Origin: JBAYST01 sp041676005
GTDB taxonomy: Bacteria; Bacillota_I; Bacilli_A; RFN20; CAG-826
Assembly (NCBI GenBank): GCA_041676005.1
Contig: JBAYST010000004.1
Location: 1 to 30,938 of the forward strand
Direction: 5' to 3'
DNA: 30,938 nucleotides
Below, piece by piece: positions 7,539 to 15,339 of the stretch (position 1 is its first letter; the number at the start of each line of letters is the position of its first letter). The notes under the pieces are model-generated. The model searched no databases and was not told the DNA's origin. It saw only the letters and a program-made list of their open reading frames with translations. The position numbers and the translations under genes were made by a program.

Positions 7539-8723
7539 TTATTTCAAAATTTCGTTGACGGTTCCAGCACCGACTGTTCGACCACCTTCACGGATTGAGA
7601 ATTTTGTTCCTTTTTCAATCGCGATTGGGTGAATGAGTTCGACGGTGAGTTCGACGTTATCGCCAGGCATGACCATCTTCACTTCAGCAGGAAGAGTGAT
7701 GACACCGGTGACGTCGGTTGTTCTGAAATAGAATTGTGGACGATAATTCGTCAAGAACGCAGTATGACGTCCACCTTCTTCTTTGGTTAAAACGTAAACC
7801 GAAGCTTTGAACTTCGTATGTGGAGTAACGCTACCAGGTTTAGCGAGAACTTGTCCTCTTTGAACTTGGTCACGGTTGATTCCGCGGAGCAAGACACCGA
7901 CGTTATCGCCAGCGAGTGCTTCATCGAGTTGTTTGCGGAAACTTTCCACACCTGTGATGACGGATTTGATGGTCGGTTTAATTCCGACGAGTTCAACTTC
8001 ATCACCGAGTTTAGCGCGGCCTCTTTCGACTCGTCCAGTGACGACAGTTCCACGACCAGAGATGGTCATGACGTCTTCAATCGCAAGTAAGAAAGGTTTG
8101 TCTAAATCATGGACTGGATTTGGAACGAAAGCATCGACCGCATCCATCAAATCGACAACCGCTTGTTCGGCTGCTGGATCTCCATCTAAAGCTTTCCGGG
8201 CTGAGCCACGGATCACTGGTGTATCATCACCTGGGAATCCATATTTTGAAAGTAAATCACGGACGTCCATTTCGACGAGATCAATTAATTCTTCATCATC
8301 GACGAGATCGCATTTGTTTAAGAAAACAACGACGTGTGGAACTCCGACTTGACGAGCGAGCAAGATGTGTTCGCGAGTTTGTGGCATGACACCATCAGTC
8401 GCGGCGACGACGAGAATTGCTCCATCCATCTGGGCTGCCCCAGTAATCATATTTTTAACATAGTCAGCGTGCCCTGGGCAGTCAACGTGGGCATAGTGAC
8501 GGGTGGCAGTTTGATATTCGATATGTGAAGTATTAATCGTGATTCCACGAGCTTTTTCTTCAGGCGCTCTATCGATTTGATCATAAGCCGTTTTTGTTGC
8601 TCCGCCGCGTTTGGCGAGAACAGAGGTAATCGCCGCGGTCAAAGTTGTTTTGCCGTGGTCGACGTGTCCGATAGTTCCGATGTTCACGTGAACTTTGCTT
8701 CTATCGAATTTTGCTTTTGCCAT
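7539..8723 (-). CDS. tuf: Elongation factor Tu
   Basis: GTPase that brings aminoacyl-tRNA to the ribosomal A site. It has 394 residues, the normal length. The G-domain motifs are intact: GHVDHGKT at 19-26, the switch I end RGITINTSHIEY at about 59-70, DCPGH at 81-85, and NKCD at 136-139. Domains 2 and 3 follow with conserved segments such as GRGTVVTGRVERG and RPQFYFRTTDVTG. The ATG start is preceded by AGGAGG. Although it lies directly after fusA, it has its own strong promoter between the genes and its own terminator, so it can be expressed independently of the str operon. Confidence 0.99.
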   Translation of the reverse strand: MAKAKFDRSKVHVNIGTIGHVDHGKTTLTAAITSVLAKRGGATKTAYDQIDRAPEEKARGITINTSHIEYQTATRHYAHVDCPGHADYVKNMITGAAQMDGAILVVAATDGVMPQTREHILLARQVGVPHVVVFLNKCDLVDDEELIDLVEMDVRDLLSKYGFPGDDTPVIRGSARKALDGDPAAEQAVVDLMDAVDAFVPNPVHDLDKPFLLAIEDVMTISGRGTVVTGRVERGRAKLGDEVELVGIKPTIKSVITGVESFRKQLDEALAGDNVGVLLRGINRDQVQRGQVLAKPGSVTPHTKFKASVYVLTKEEGGRHTAFLTNYRPQFYFRTTDVTGVITLPAEVKMVMPGDNVELTVELIHPIAIEKGTKFSIREGGRTVGAGTVNEILK

Positions 8724-8768
8724 TTTAAATTCCTCCTAGTAATGTGAATTTCTTAATTCATCGCAAAT

Positions 8769-8796
8769 AGTATAACAAATGATGGTTTTATGTCAA
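8769..8796 (-). promoter_or_regulatory. tuf: Promoter of tuf
   Basis: The minus strand shows a perfect -35 TTGACA (8791-8796), 16-base spacing, and -10 TATACT (8769-8774) preceded by TGT, giving an extended -10. A 6-bp hairpin, AATACC/GGTATT (8795-8810), overlaps the upstream edge of the -35 box. Transcription would start near 8762, about 40 bases before the ATG. Confidence 0.75.
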
Positions 8797-8818
8797 TACC
8801 AATAGGTATTAACTGTTA

Positions 8819-10897
8819 TCACCGGCTGGACATCCCAGACTTTTTGATGATTTCTTCAGCAACAAAGCGTGGGCATTCACCGTAATGATCGAATTGCATC
8901 GAGTACGTTCCTCGACCTTGAGTCATCGACCTAAGGTCAGTCACATAACCGAACATTTGGGCGAGCGGAACTTGAGCATCGATGATCTTCGCATTACCGC
9001 GTTGATTTTCACCCATGATCAGTCCTCTGCGACGGGAGATATCTCCGACCACATCGCCATAGTACTGTTCAGGAACAGTAATCTCTAGACTCATAATCGG
9101 TTCTAAGATCACTGGACTACATTTTTTAGCCGCTTCTTTTAGGGCCATCGAAGCTGCGATTTTATAGGCTGATTCCGATGAGTCAACATCGTGATATGAA
9201 CCATCGAACAAGGTCGCCTTAAGGTCGATGATCGGATAGCCAGCGACTAATCCGCGACCGAGTGATTCTTCTAGACCTTCTCTGGTCGGTTTGATGTATT
9301 CTCGAGGAACAGTTCCACCGACGATTGCGTCGACGAATTCAAATCCTTTTCCAGGATTTGGTTCAAACTTCACCCAGACATGACCGTATTGACCACGTCC
9401 ACCGGATTGACGAATGTATTTTCCTTCGCATTCCGCACTTCCTTTAATCGTTTCGCGATAACCGACTTGCGGTGCTCCAACGTTGACTTGAACATTGAAT
9501 TCACGTTTTAAACGATCGACGAGAATATCAAGATGTAATTCACCGACTCCGGCGATGATCGTCTGACCGGTTTCTTGACTTGTATGAACTCTGAAGGTCG
9601 GGTCTTCTTCTGCGAGTTTAAGCAAAGCGAGAGTCATTTTTTCTTGATCTGCTTTGGTTTTTGGTTCAACCGCTTCTTCGATGACTGGTTCAGGGAAAAC
9701 CATCTTTTCAAGAATAATCTTATTATTCTCTTCGCACAATGTATCTCCGGTAATCGTGTTTTTGAGTCCGACCACCGCGCCGATATCTCCAGCGTGAAGT
9801 TCACTGACTTCTTGACGATGGTTGGAGTGCATCAAGACGACACGAGCAATTCTTTCTTTGACTCCTTTAGTCGAATTGAGAATATAAGTACCAGACTTCA
9901 AGACTCCAGAATAAACTCTTACATATGCGAGTCGTCCAATGAATGGATCAGTCGCGATTTTAAAGGCTAAAGCTGCAAGTGGAGCTTCATCTTTAGGTTC
10001 GCAAACTATTTCTTCTTCTTTCGCGTTTTCACCTTTTGCAGGTGGAATATCTAACGGAGAAGGAAGGTAGTCAACTACTCCGTCAAGGAGAAGTTGGATA
10101 TTTTTGTTTTTATAAGCGGAACCGCAGAATACCGGGAAAAATTGTCCGGTCAAAACCGCTTTTCGAATCACTTCTTTGATTTCTACTACGGTCGGTTTGA
10201 TCCCTTCGAGAACTTTCAGCATGAATTCATCATCGAATTCTGCTAACGTCTCGATTAATTTTTGATTTAAAGAAATTGCTTTTTCTAAATATTCTTCTGG
10301 AATTTCAATTTTGTTTGGAGCGTCATCTTTATCGCTATCGTATTCCCAACCGATCATTTCGATCAAATCGATACAACCTCTCAGAGTTGATTCTATTCCA
10401 ATTGGATATTGGACTGCGGCAGCATTAGCTGCAAGTTTGTCATGAAGCGAGGTGACGCACATTTCAAAATCGGCTCCAATCGCATCGAGCTTGTTGACAA
10501 AGACAATTCGGGGAACTCCATATTTAGTTCCTTGTCTCCACACCGTCTCGGTTTGTGGTTCGACTCCGTTTTTACCATCAAGGACAGTAACCGCTCCATC
10601 GAGAACTCGAAGTGAACGTTCAACTTCAACCGTGAAGTCGACGTGCCCAGGAGTATCGATGACATTGATCCGATTTCCTTTCCAGACAGCGGTAGTCGCT
10701 GCGGAAGTGATGGTGATTCCTCTTTCTTGTTCTTGGGCCATCCAGTCCATCGTCGCGGCTCCATCATGAGTCTCGCCGAGTTTATGAATTTTACCTGTAT
10801 AGTAGAGAATTCTTTCAGTAGTCGTTGTCTTACCTGCATCGATATGGGCCATGATTCCAATATTGCGGGTTTTTGCTAAATCATAATCACGTGCCAT
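8819..10897 (-). CDS. fusA: Elongation factor G
   Basis: Translocation GTPase of 692 residues, full family length. The motifs are AHIDAGKT at 17-24, RGITITSAAT near 59-68, DTPGH at 81-85 and NKLD at 135-138. Domain IV is recognisable by GGTVPREYI and GYPIIDLKATL, and domain V by a typical EPIMSLEITVPE segment. The ATG start is preceded by AAAGGTGA, 11 bases after the rpsG stop. It ends in TGA, followed two bases later by an in-frame-independent TAA. This shows that TGA serves as a stop here, unlike in Mycoplasma or Spiroplasma. Third gene of the str operon. Confidence 0.99.
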   Translation of the reverse strand: MARDYDLAKTRNIGIMAHIDAGKTTTTERILYYTGKIHKLGETHDGAATMDWMAQEQERGITITSAATTAVWKGNRINVIDTPGHVDFTVEVERSLRVLDGAVTVLDGKNGVEPQTETVWRQGTKYGVPRIVFVNKLDAIGADFEMCVTSLHDKLAANAAAVQYPIGIESTLRGCIDLIEMIGWEYDSDKDDAPNKIEIPEEYLEKAISLNQKLIETLAEFDDEFMLKVLEGIKPTVVEIKEVIRKAVLTGQFFPVFCGSAYKNKNIQLLLDGVVDYLPSPLDIPPAKGENAKEEEIVCEPKDEAPLAALAFKIATDPFIGRLAYVRVYSGVLKSGTYILNSTKGVKERIARVVLMHSNHRQEVSELHAGDIGAVVGLKNTITGDTLCEENNKIILEKMVFPEPVIEEAVEPKTKADQEKMTLALLKLAEEDPTFRVHTSQETGQTIIAGVGELHLDILVDRLKREFNVQVNVGAPQVGYRETIKGSAECEGKYIRQSGGRGQYGHVWVKFEPNPGKGFEFVDAIVGGTVPREYIKPTREGLEESLGRGLVAGYPIIDLKATLFDGSYHDVDSSESAYKIAASMALKEAAKKCSPVILEPIMSLEITVPEQYYGDVVGDISRRRGLIMGENQRGNAKIIDAQVPLAQMFGYVTDLRSMTQGRGTYSMQFDHYGECPRFVAEEIIKKSGMSSR

Positions 10898-10908
10898 AAT
10901 TTCACCTT

Positions 10909-11379
10909 TTACCAGCGATAATGAGCATACGCTTTATTAGCTTCTGCCATCTTATGCGTATCTTCTCTTTTCTTCGCTGATGCTCCAGTTCCATTAGCGG
11001 CATCGATAATTTCGCCAGCGAGTTTATCGATCATCGTCTTTTCACTTCTCAAACGAGAGTAATTGACGAGCCAGCGAAGTCCTAATGTGACTTTTCTTTC
11101 CGGAGTGACGGCGATTGGAACTTGATAGTTAGCGGCTCCGATCCGACGAACTTTTAGTTCGACTTCCGGCATGATGTTGTTGATCGCGGTCGCAAAGACG
11201 TCCATTGCTGGTTTTCCAGTTTTCGCTTCAACTTTATTAAAAGCGCTATAAAGAATCGTCTGAGCGGTACCTTTTTTACCATCGAGCATTATTTTGTTGA
11301 TTAAACGAGTGACCAGTTTCGAATTGTAAATTGGATCTGGCAACACGTCGCGTTTTGCAACGCTTCCTTTACGTGGCAT
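10909..11379 (-). CDS. rpsG: 30S ribosomal protein S7
   Basis: Primary binding protein for the 3' major domain of 16S rRNA and part of the tRNA exit region. It has 156 residues, normal for bacteria. Recognisable segments include MPRKGSVAKRDVLPDPIY at the N-terminus, NNIMPEVELKVRRIGAANYQVP in the middle and AEANKAYAHYRW at the C-terminus. The ATG start follows AGGAGGAAAAATA, and the gap from rpsL is 19 bases. Second gene of the rpsL-rpsG-fusA operon; in E. coli S7 is the autoregulator of this operon, but no matching site could be identified here. Confidence 0.99.
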   Translation of the reverse strand: MPRKGSVAKRDVLPDPIYNSKLVTRLINKIMLDGKKGTAQTILYSAFNKVEAKTGKPAMDVFATAINNIMPEVELKVRRIGAANYQVPIAVTPERKVTLGLRWLVNYSRLRSEKTMIDKLAGEIIDAANGTGASAKKREDTHKMAEANKAYAHYRW

Positions 11380-11398
11380 TATTTTTCCTCCTCTTTAC

Positions 11399-11818
11399 TT
11401 ATTGTTCGGCTTTCGGCTTTTTTGTTCCGTATTGACTGCGTCCTTGACGACGAGCTTCAATTCCAGCGCAATCGAGCGTTCCGCGAACGATGTGATAACG
11501 AACACCTGGTAGGTCCTTGACTCGACCTCCGCGAATCATCACGGTTGAGTGCTCTTGAAGGTTGTGACCTTCCCCACCGATATAAGCGGTGACTTCATAA
11601 CCATTTGATAGACGAACACGAGCGTATTTTCGCATCGCAGAGTTCGGCTTTTTCGGGGTCATGGTTCCAACACGCGTACAAACACCACGCTTTTGTGGTG
11701 AATTTTGATCCGTTTCTTTTTTCTTCAATGAATTCCAACGTTTTCCAAGCGCAGGTGATTTTGATTTCTCAACGCTTCGAGTTCGACCTTGGCGAACTAA
11801 TTGATTGATAGTTGGCAT
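11399..11818 (-). CDS. rpsL: 30S ribosomal protein S12
   Basis: Decoding-centre protein of 139 residues. The start is the ATG at 11816-11818, preceded by AAAGGAG, giving the canonical N-terminus MPTINQLVRQGR. The reading frame stays open for 35 more codons upstream to an ATG at 11923, but that stretch has no S12 similarity and would begin almost at the transcription start, so it is treated as leader. TPKKPNSAMRK and GGRVKDLPGVRYH are intact; they carry the two lysines at which streptomycin-resistance substitutions usually occur, so there is no sign of streptomycin resistance. First gene of the str operon. Confidence 0.99.
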   Translation of the reverse strand: MPTINQLVRQGRTRSVEKSKSPALGKRWNSLKKKETDQNSPQKRGVCTRVGTMTPKKPNSAMRKYARVRLSNGYEVTAYIGGEGHNLQEHSTVMIRGGRVKDLPGVRYHIVRGTLDCAGIEARRQGRSQYGTKKPKAEQ

Positions 11819-11930
11819 GGTAATTTCTCCTTTCACAATGTTAGTGTTATTGTCCACAGTACCTGGTGTATCAATTTCTTTTTTAAAAAACTGACCTTCA
11901 AGGTCGAGCGGGCTCATAAACACACGCTCA
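11819..11930 (-). promoter_or_regulatory. str operon leader with hairpin and T-run
   Basis: The roughly 110-base transcribed leader before rpsL contains an inverted repeat GACCTTCAAGGTC (11893-11905). On the minus strand it is followed two bases later by TTTTTT. The stem can only be about 5 bp with a 3-base loop, so it would be a weak attenuator at best. A 35-codon extension in frame with rpsL crosses this leader. Confidence 0.35.
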
Positions 11931-11933
11931 TAT

Positions 11934-11962
11934 ATAATATATAAAGATTAAAAAACGTGCAA
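11934..11962 (-). promoter_or_regulatory. Promoter of the str operon
   Basis: The minus strand has -35 TTGCAC (11957-11962), a 17-base spacer and -10 TATTAT (11934-11939). Transcription should start near 11927, about 110 bases before rpsL. Confidence 0.65.
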
Positions 11963-12025
11963 GAACAAAATAATATTTTTCTATTACAACATTTAAAACA
12001 TCGATTAGTTTTTCATAGTACCGAG

Positions 12026-13624
12026 TTATTTGGATTCAAAAACGATTTGAATATTAGCACTATTGATCGCGGTAATTTTAAATTTATATTTTAAGGTTCC
12101 ACCATTATTGAAAGCGAAATCACTAAATGTCGTATATCCAAATGAATCGTTAAAGAAAAAAAGTGTATCATCAGTGGCCGGTAAACCTTTGATAAAAGAG
12201 TTTTCTCCACTTTTTTCTAAAAGATGATAAAGCGGTTTTTGAGTTTCGAGATTAGACACTGAATTCGAATTGAGGAAATCGAGGTAATAACTCGTCTTTC
12301 CACTCGCTCGATAATTCGCTAATTTCGTCGCCGCATTTGGATCATCTAGACTGGCGATCAATTTAGGATAAACGTGATTATCAAAATAACCGATTCGAGC
12401 ATCGACATGATAAACCTTTAGTCCCCGCTTACTAAAAAGATGTCCGGTTTGATCTTTACCATTTTCATCTTGATAGGTAAAACGAAGTTTGGTGTCGTAT
12501 CCATTTAAGCCATTCGGCGTATAAAATTCTAACAGGAGAAATTCGTCATAAGGAGTGCCATTCCATTCACTAGAAGGGATGAGGATAAGTTCTCCGCTAT
12601 TAGTAAAAGATTTGAGGGCAATTCGGCCAGGATTTTTCATCACTTTCGGAGTGAGCCAATTTAAAATCATCTTGCTCCATCCGGTGTGATCGCCGAGATT
12701 AGAATCCATCAGATCCATGAATCCAGTCGGTTGATAAGTATAAGGCGAATAATAATCTAAAAGTCCGAGTAAATGTCCACTTTCATGAGAAAAGACACGC
12801 GAATCGACGCGTTTTTCTTCAATTTTCAGAAAATCAATCGAAGCCCAAACATAACCATTTATTGCGATTTCACTCGTGTTCAAAGTGAGCCACTCGTGAT
12901 TGTTGGCCATGAATGTTTCCGCTCGGTTCATCCGATCGGTATACGCCCAAAATAAATCACCAGTCGTTTTATAAGGGTAATCATAAACGAGATATAGTCC
13001 ATCGATAAAACCATCATCATCGAGGTCATAACTAGCTAAATCATCGTGAGAATTCAAATACCATTCAATGGCTAAAGAAGCGACATAGCGACTTCCTAAA
13101 GCAGTCGGGTGAATCTCGGTTTTTAATTCATTAGAGCTTAAATTTAAATCAAACCAATCACTCACTTCTCCATTTAATTTGAAATGTCCATAACTCGATT
13201 TATTATAAAAAGAAGCGACGGATTCATATGCTGTCAGATTTTCTTTTCCAAAAAATGCATTTTTGATTTTGTTAAGTTTTTCTGCTTTAGTGCTTTTTTG
13301 AGAATCGGTGAAGCTGACTGGAATGACGAGAACTTTTTCTTCTCCTAGACTATTCATGTTTAAATATGGACGATTATCAACCCGGGAATTAAATAAGTCT
13401 CGGTGAGTTTCAATTTTTCCTTCACTCCCATCGAATTTTTCATAACTGAGTGATTCGTAATGATCTTTACTATAATAGATATCCGTCTCGACATTTTTTT
13501 TCGTCTCCAAAGGTTCTAGATAATCTTCAAATGGGGCAAAAGTGAAATCGACTTGGCAACTGCTCAGTCCTAAAGAAAATAATAATCCTAAAACGATGAA
13601 TGATAGACGTTTTTTCATGCTCAT
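12026..13624 (-). CDS. M6-family-like secreted metalloprotease lipoprotein (copy 1)
   Basis: A 532-residue predicted surface zinc protease. The signal peptide ends in lipobox LSSC with Cys23 as the lipidated residue. The zinc site is HESGHLLGLLD at 280-290 (His280, Glu281, His284, with Asp290 as the likely third ligand position), followed by a GFMDLMD segment around 301-307 resembling a Met-turn. A calcium-loop-like DLDDDGFID (200-208) followed by GLYLVY comes before it, as in immune-inhibitor-A-type M6 peptidases. The C-terminal part (DSFGYTTFSDF) matches the end of the second copy at 13691. The start is uncertain between ATG 13624 and ATG 13618; neither has a Shine-Dalgarno sequence. No clear terminator is seen between its stop and the str promoter. 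Substrate unknown. Confidence 0.87.
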   Translation of the reverse strand: MSMKKRLSFIVLGLLFSLGLSSCQVDFTFAPFEDYLEPLETKKNVETDIYYSKDHYESLSYEKFDGSEGKIETHRDLFNSRVDNRPYLNMNSLGEEKVLVIPVSFTDSQKSTKAEKLNKIKNAFFGKENLTAYESVASFYNKSSYGHFKLNGEVSDWFDLNLSSNELKTEIHPTALGSRYVASLAIEWYLNSHDDLASYDLDDDGFIDGLYLVYDYPYKTTGDLFWAYTDRMNRAETFMANNHEWLTLNTSEIAINGYVWASIDFLKIEEKRVDSRVFSHESGHLLGLLDYYSPYTYQPTGFMDLMDSNLGDHTGWSKMILNWLTPKVMKNPGRIALKSFTNSGELILIPSSEWNGTPYDEFLLLEFYTPNGLNGYDTKLRFTYQDENGKDQTGHLFSKRGLKVYHVDARIGYFDNHVYPKLIASLDDPNAATKLANYRASGKTSYYLDFLNSNSVSNLETQKPLYHLLEKSGENSFIKGLPATDDTLFFFNDSFGYTTFSDFAFNNGGTLKYKFKITAINSANIQIVFESK

Positions 13625-13633
13625 ATATTAACA

Positions 13634-13661
13634 TATATATAAAGACAAAAAAAGGCATCAA
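13634..13661 (-). promoter_or_regulatory. Candidate promoter of protease copy 1, giving a leaderless transcript
   Basis: The minus strand has TTGATG (13656-13661, inside the preceding terminator hairpin), a 16-base spacer and TATATA (13634-13639). The predicted transcription start is only a few bases before the ATG at 13624. Tentative. Confidence 0.35.
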
Positions 13662-13671
13662 CGATGCCTTT
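13644..13671 (-). terminator. Intrinsic terminator between the two protease genes
   Basis: A 9-bp stem AAAGGCATC/GATGCCTTT with a 3-base loop (13651-13671) is followed on the minus strand by a run of T residues (TTTTGTCTTT). It follows the stop of the gene at 13691. Confidence 0.85.
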
Positions 13672-13690
13672 TATTGAAATATTAAGATGC

Positions 13691-15196
13691 TCAAGCGACG
13701 TAAAAATCGATTGTGCAAGAAGTTTCGTTCATCTCCGTGATTTGGAATTTAAAGCCGAGTTCTGCTCCACTATTCATTTTGAAATTGGAGAAAGTATCAT
13801 ATCCAAATGAATCACCTTGAACGAAAAGGTCACTATTTAACGCAGTCATAGTCATCAAAGATCCGCTTTTAGACATGACTTGTGCAAGACGATTGCCTCT
13901 TACGGTGCGAGATAAAGTATTATCGTGCGCAAAATAAACGTAGTTCGCATCGTTTTCAATTTTTGATTTTTCCGTATAACCGAGGAAACTATGAGATGAT
14001 CTTGAAAAGACACCGATTCGAGAATCGACGTGAATGACTCTGACTCCTGCTTGAGAAAACCAAATCGGATACGCGTTTGCGTATTTGTGTAAAGAATCAA
14101 AGACGACTAAATTGTCGATCGTGTCATATTCGAGAATTAAATATTCATCTAAAAGAGAATATGTTGTCTCTTTCCAATTCGAGGACCGAATCGGAACGAT
14201 GATTGAATCTCCGGTGTTTTGGAAAGAATCGATCGTAATCGTCGCTCGACCTTCGACGACATATGGACTAATCCATCCATATAAAGCTTTACTGTAAGCA
14301 TTGTGGTCACCGACATTATAATCCATCATGTCGAGTTTCCCCATCGCAGAGATATCACCATCATCGTAACTATAATAATCTGCTAAACCGAGTCCGTGAC
14401 CGACTTCGTGGATGAAGGTATGAGCGTCTAATTTTGCTTCGCGATTAGCGATTTGACCACTAGTCCAATCTTTATGGGTGTTTCCTTCCCAATAACCATT
14501 TTCAAACATGAAGTTTTGCGACAACCAAATGTAGCGAGAAATATTCGGATTATCGAAATCCGCACTCGTGCTTGATTGAGTGCAATAAGCCCAAAATACA
14601 TCATCTTTTTGACCGAGAACTTTTTGTTTACAAGAATAAACCAAAATCACGAGATCGATGTATCCATCTCCATTAGCATCAAAATCCTTTGGATTGACAT
14701 TTTCATCGGCGCCCGAACGATAGTAATCGTTGATCTCGCCGATTAGACCTTGAACAGATGCTCCAGATTTGAATTGAGTTGGAGATTGATCAACATACCA
14801 CCAATCGGTCGTATAGCCTTCGATATTACACTGTTCATAACTACTTTTATAATAAAAGCTTTTTAAGCTTTCCCATTGCACTTCACTCGTCGGATCTTCA
14901 CTAGGACTAGCACCAAAGACAACATTGTTGATCTGTTCTCGAGTTCCTTCTCTTCCCGCAGGTAACGAGGAAGCCAAATAACCTTTGAGTTCAACTGGAA
15001 CGACTAAAACTTTGACATCTCCAGATTGATTAGCTTCCGCCTTATAGACATAGTCAGTCCGCAATTCGTTAAATGTCGATTTGTATTGACTTTGGTCAAT
15101 TTGAAAATAATTGTCAGTTGTTTCTTTTACACAACCACTGATCGAAACGACTAAAGCGGTGAGAACTAAAGCAAATCCATACTTTTTAATTTTCAT
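13691..15196 (-). CDS. M6-family-like secreted metalloprotease lipoprotein (copy 2)
   Basis: A 501-residue predicted surface zinc protease. The start is the ATG at 15194-15196, preceded by AAAGGAGG; an upstream in-frame start at 15232 has no such site. The lipobox ISGC places the lipidated Cys at 22. The zinc site is HEVGHGLGLAD at 263-273, followed by KLDMMDYNVGDH (Met-turn-like). The calcium-type loop FDANGDGYIDL lies at about 172-182. The C-terminal region with DSFGYDTFSNF is shared with copy 1, so the two are tandem paralogues that have diverged widely. It ends in TGA. It has a near-perfect consensus promoter and its own terminator, making it an independent unit behind rpoC. Substrate unknown; protein scavenging or host/neighbour protein degradation would be inference. 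Confidence 0.88.
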   Translation of the reverse strand: MKIKKYGFALVLTALVVSISGCVKETTDNYFQIDQSQYKSTFNELRTDYVYKAEANQSGDVKVLVVPVELKGYLASSLPAGREGTREQINNVVFGASPSEDPTSEVQWESLKSFYYKSSYEQCNIEGYTTDWWYVDQSPTQFKSGASVQGLIGEINDYYRSGADENVNPKDFDANGDGYIDLVILVYSCKQKVLGQKDDVFWAYCTQSSTSADFDNPNISRYIWLSQNFMFENGYWEGNTHKDWTSGQIANREAKLDAHTFIHEVGHGLGLADYYSYDDGDISAMGKLDMMDYNVGDHNAYSKALYGWISPYVVEGRATITIDSFQNTGDSIIVPIRSSNWKETTYSLLDEYLILEYDTIDNLVVFDSLHKYANAYPIWFSQAGVRVIHVDSRIGVFSRSSHSFLGYTEKSKIENDANYVYFAHDNTLSRTVRGNRLAQVMSKSGSLMTMTALNSDLFVQGDSFGYDTFSNFKMNSGAELGFKFQITEMNETSCTIDFYVA

Positions 15197-15256
15197 AATT
15201 CCTCCTTTTGTTTTTTGATATGACAGAACCAAAAACTGATGTTTTTAGTGTATTTG

Positions 15257-15284
15257 ATTATAACAATCTATATCGCGATGTCAA
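15257..15284 (-). promoter_or_regulatory. Strong promoter of protease copy 2
   Basis: The minus strand has perfect TTGACA (15279-15284), a 16-base spacer and perfect TATAAT (15257-15262) with an extended -10 TGT. This is the best consensus promoter in the window. The leader would be about 55 bases. Confidence 0.8.
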
Positions 15285-15299
15285 ACATAGTTTGTCATT

Positions 15300-15335
15300 A
15301 AAAAGATAAGCCTACGCACCATGCATAGGCTTATC
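15300..15335 (-). terminator. Intrinsic terminator of the rpoBC operon
   Basis: A 10-bp stem GATAAGCCTA/TAGGCTTATC (15305-15314 with 15326-15335) is followed on the minus strand by TTTTT. It lies four bases after the rpoC stop. Confidence 0.9.
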
Positions 15336-15339
15336 AAAA

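Noticed and set aside
7876..8352. Plus-strand reading frame of 158 codons opposite tuf
   Set aside because: It lies entirely antisense to tuf, has Ser/Thr-rich codon-shadow composition and no ribosome-binding site or recognisable motif.
8795..8810. Hairpin AATACC/GGTATT between fusA and tuf as a fusA terminator
   Set aside because: The stem is only 6 bp and no T-run follows; it overlaps the tuf -35 box, so it is noted only with that promoter.
10393..10860. Minus-strand reading frame of 155 codons inside fusA
   Set aside because: It is in another frame of the intact fusA gene, with no independent motif.
11940..12025. Terminator for protease copy 1
   Set aside because: No convincing GC-rich stem with T-run was found between its stop codon and the str promoter.
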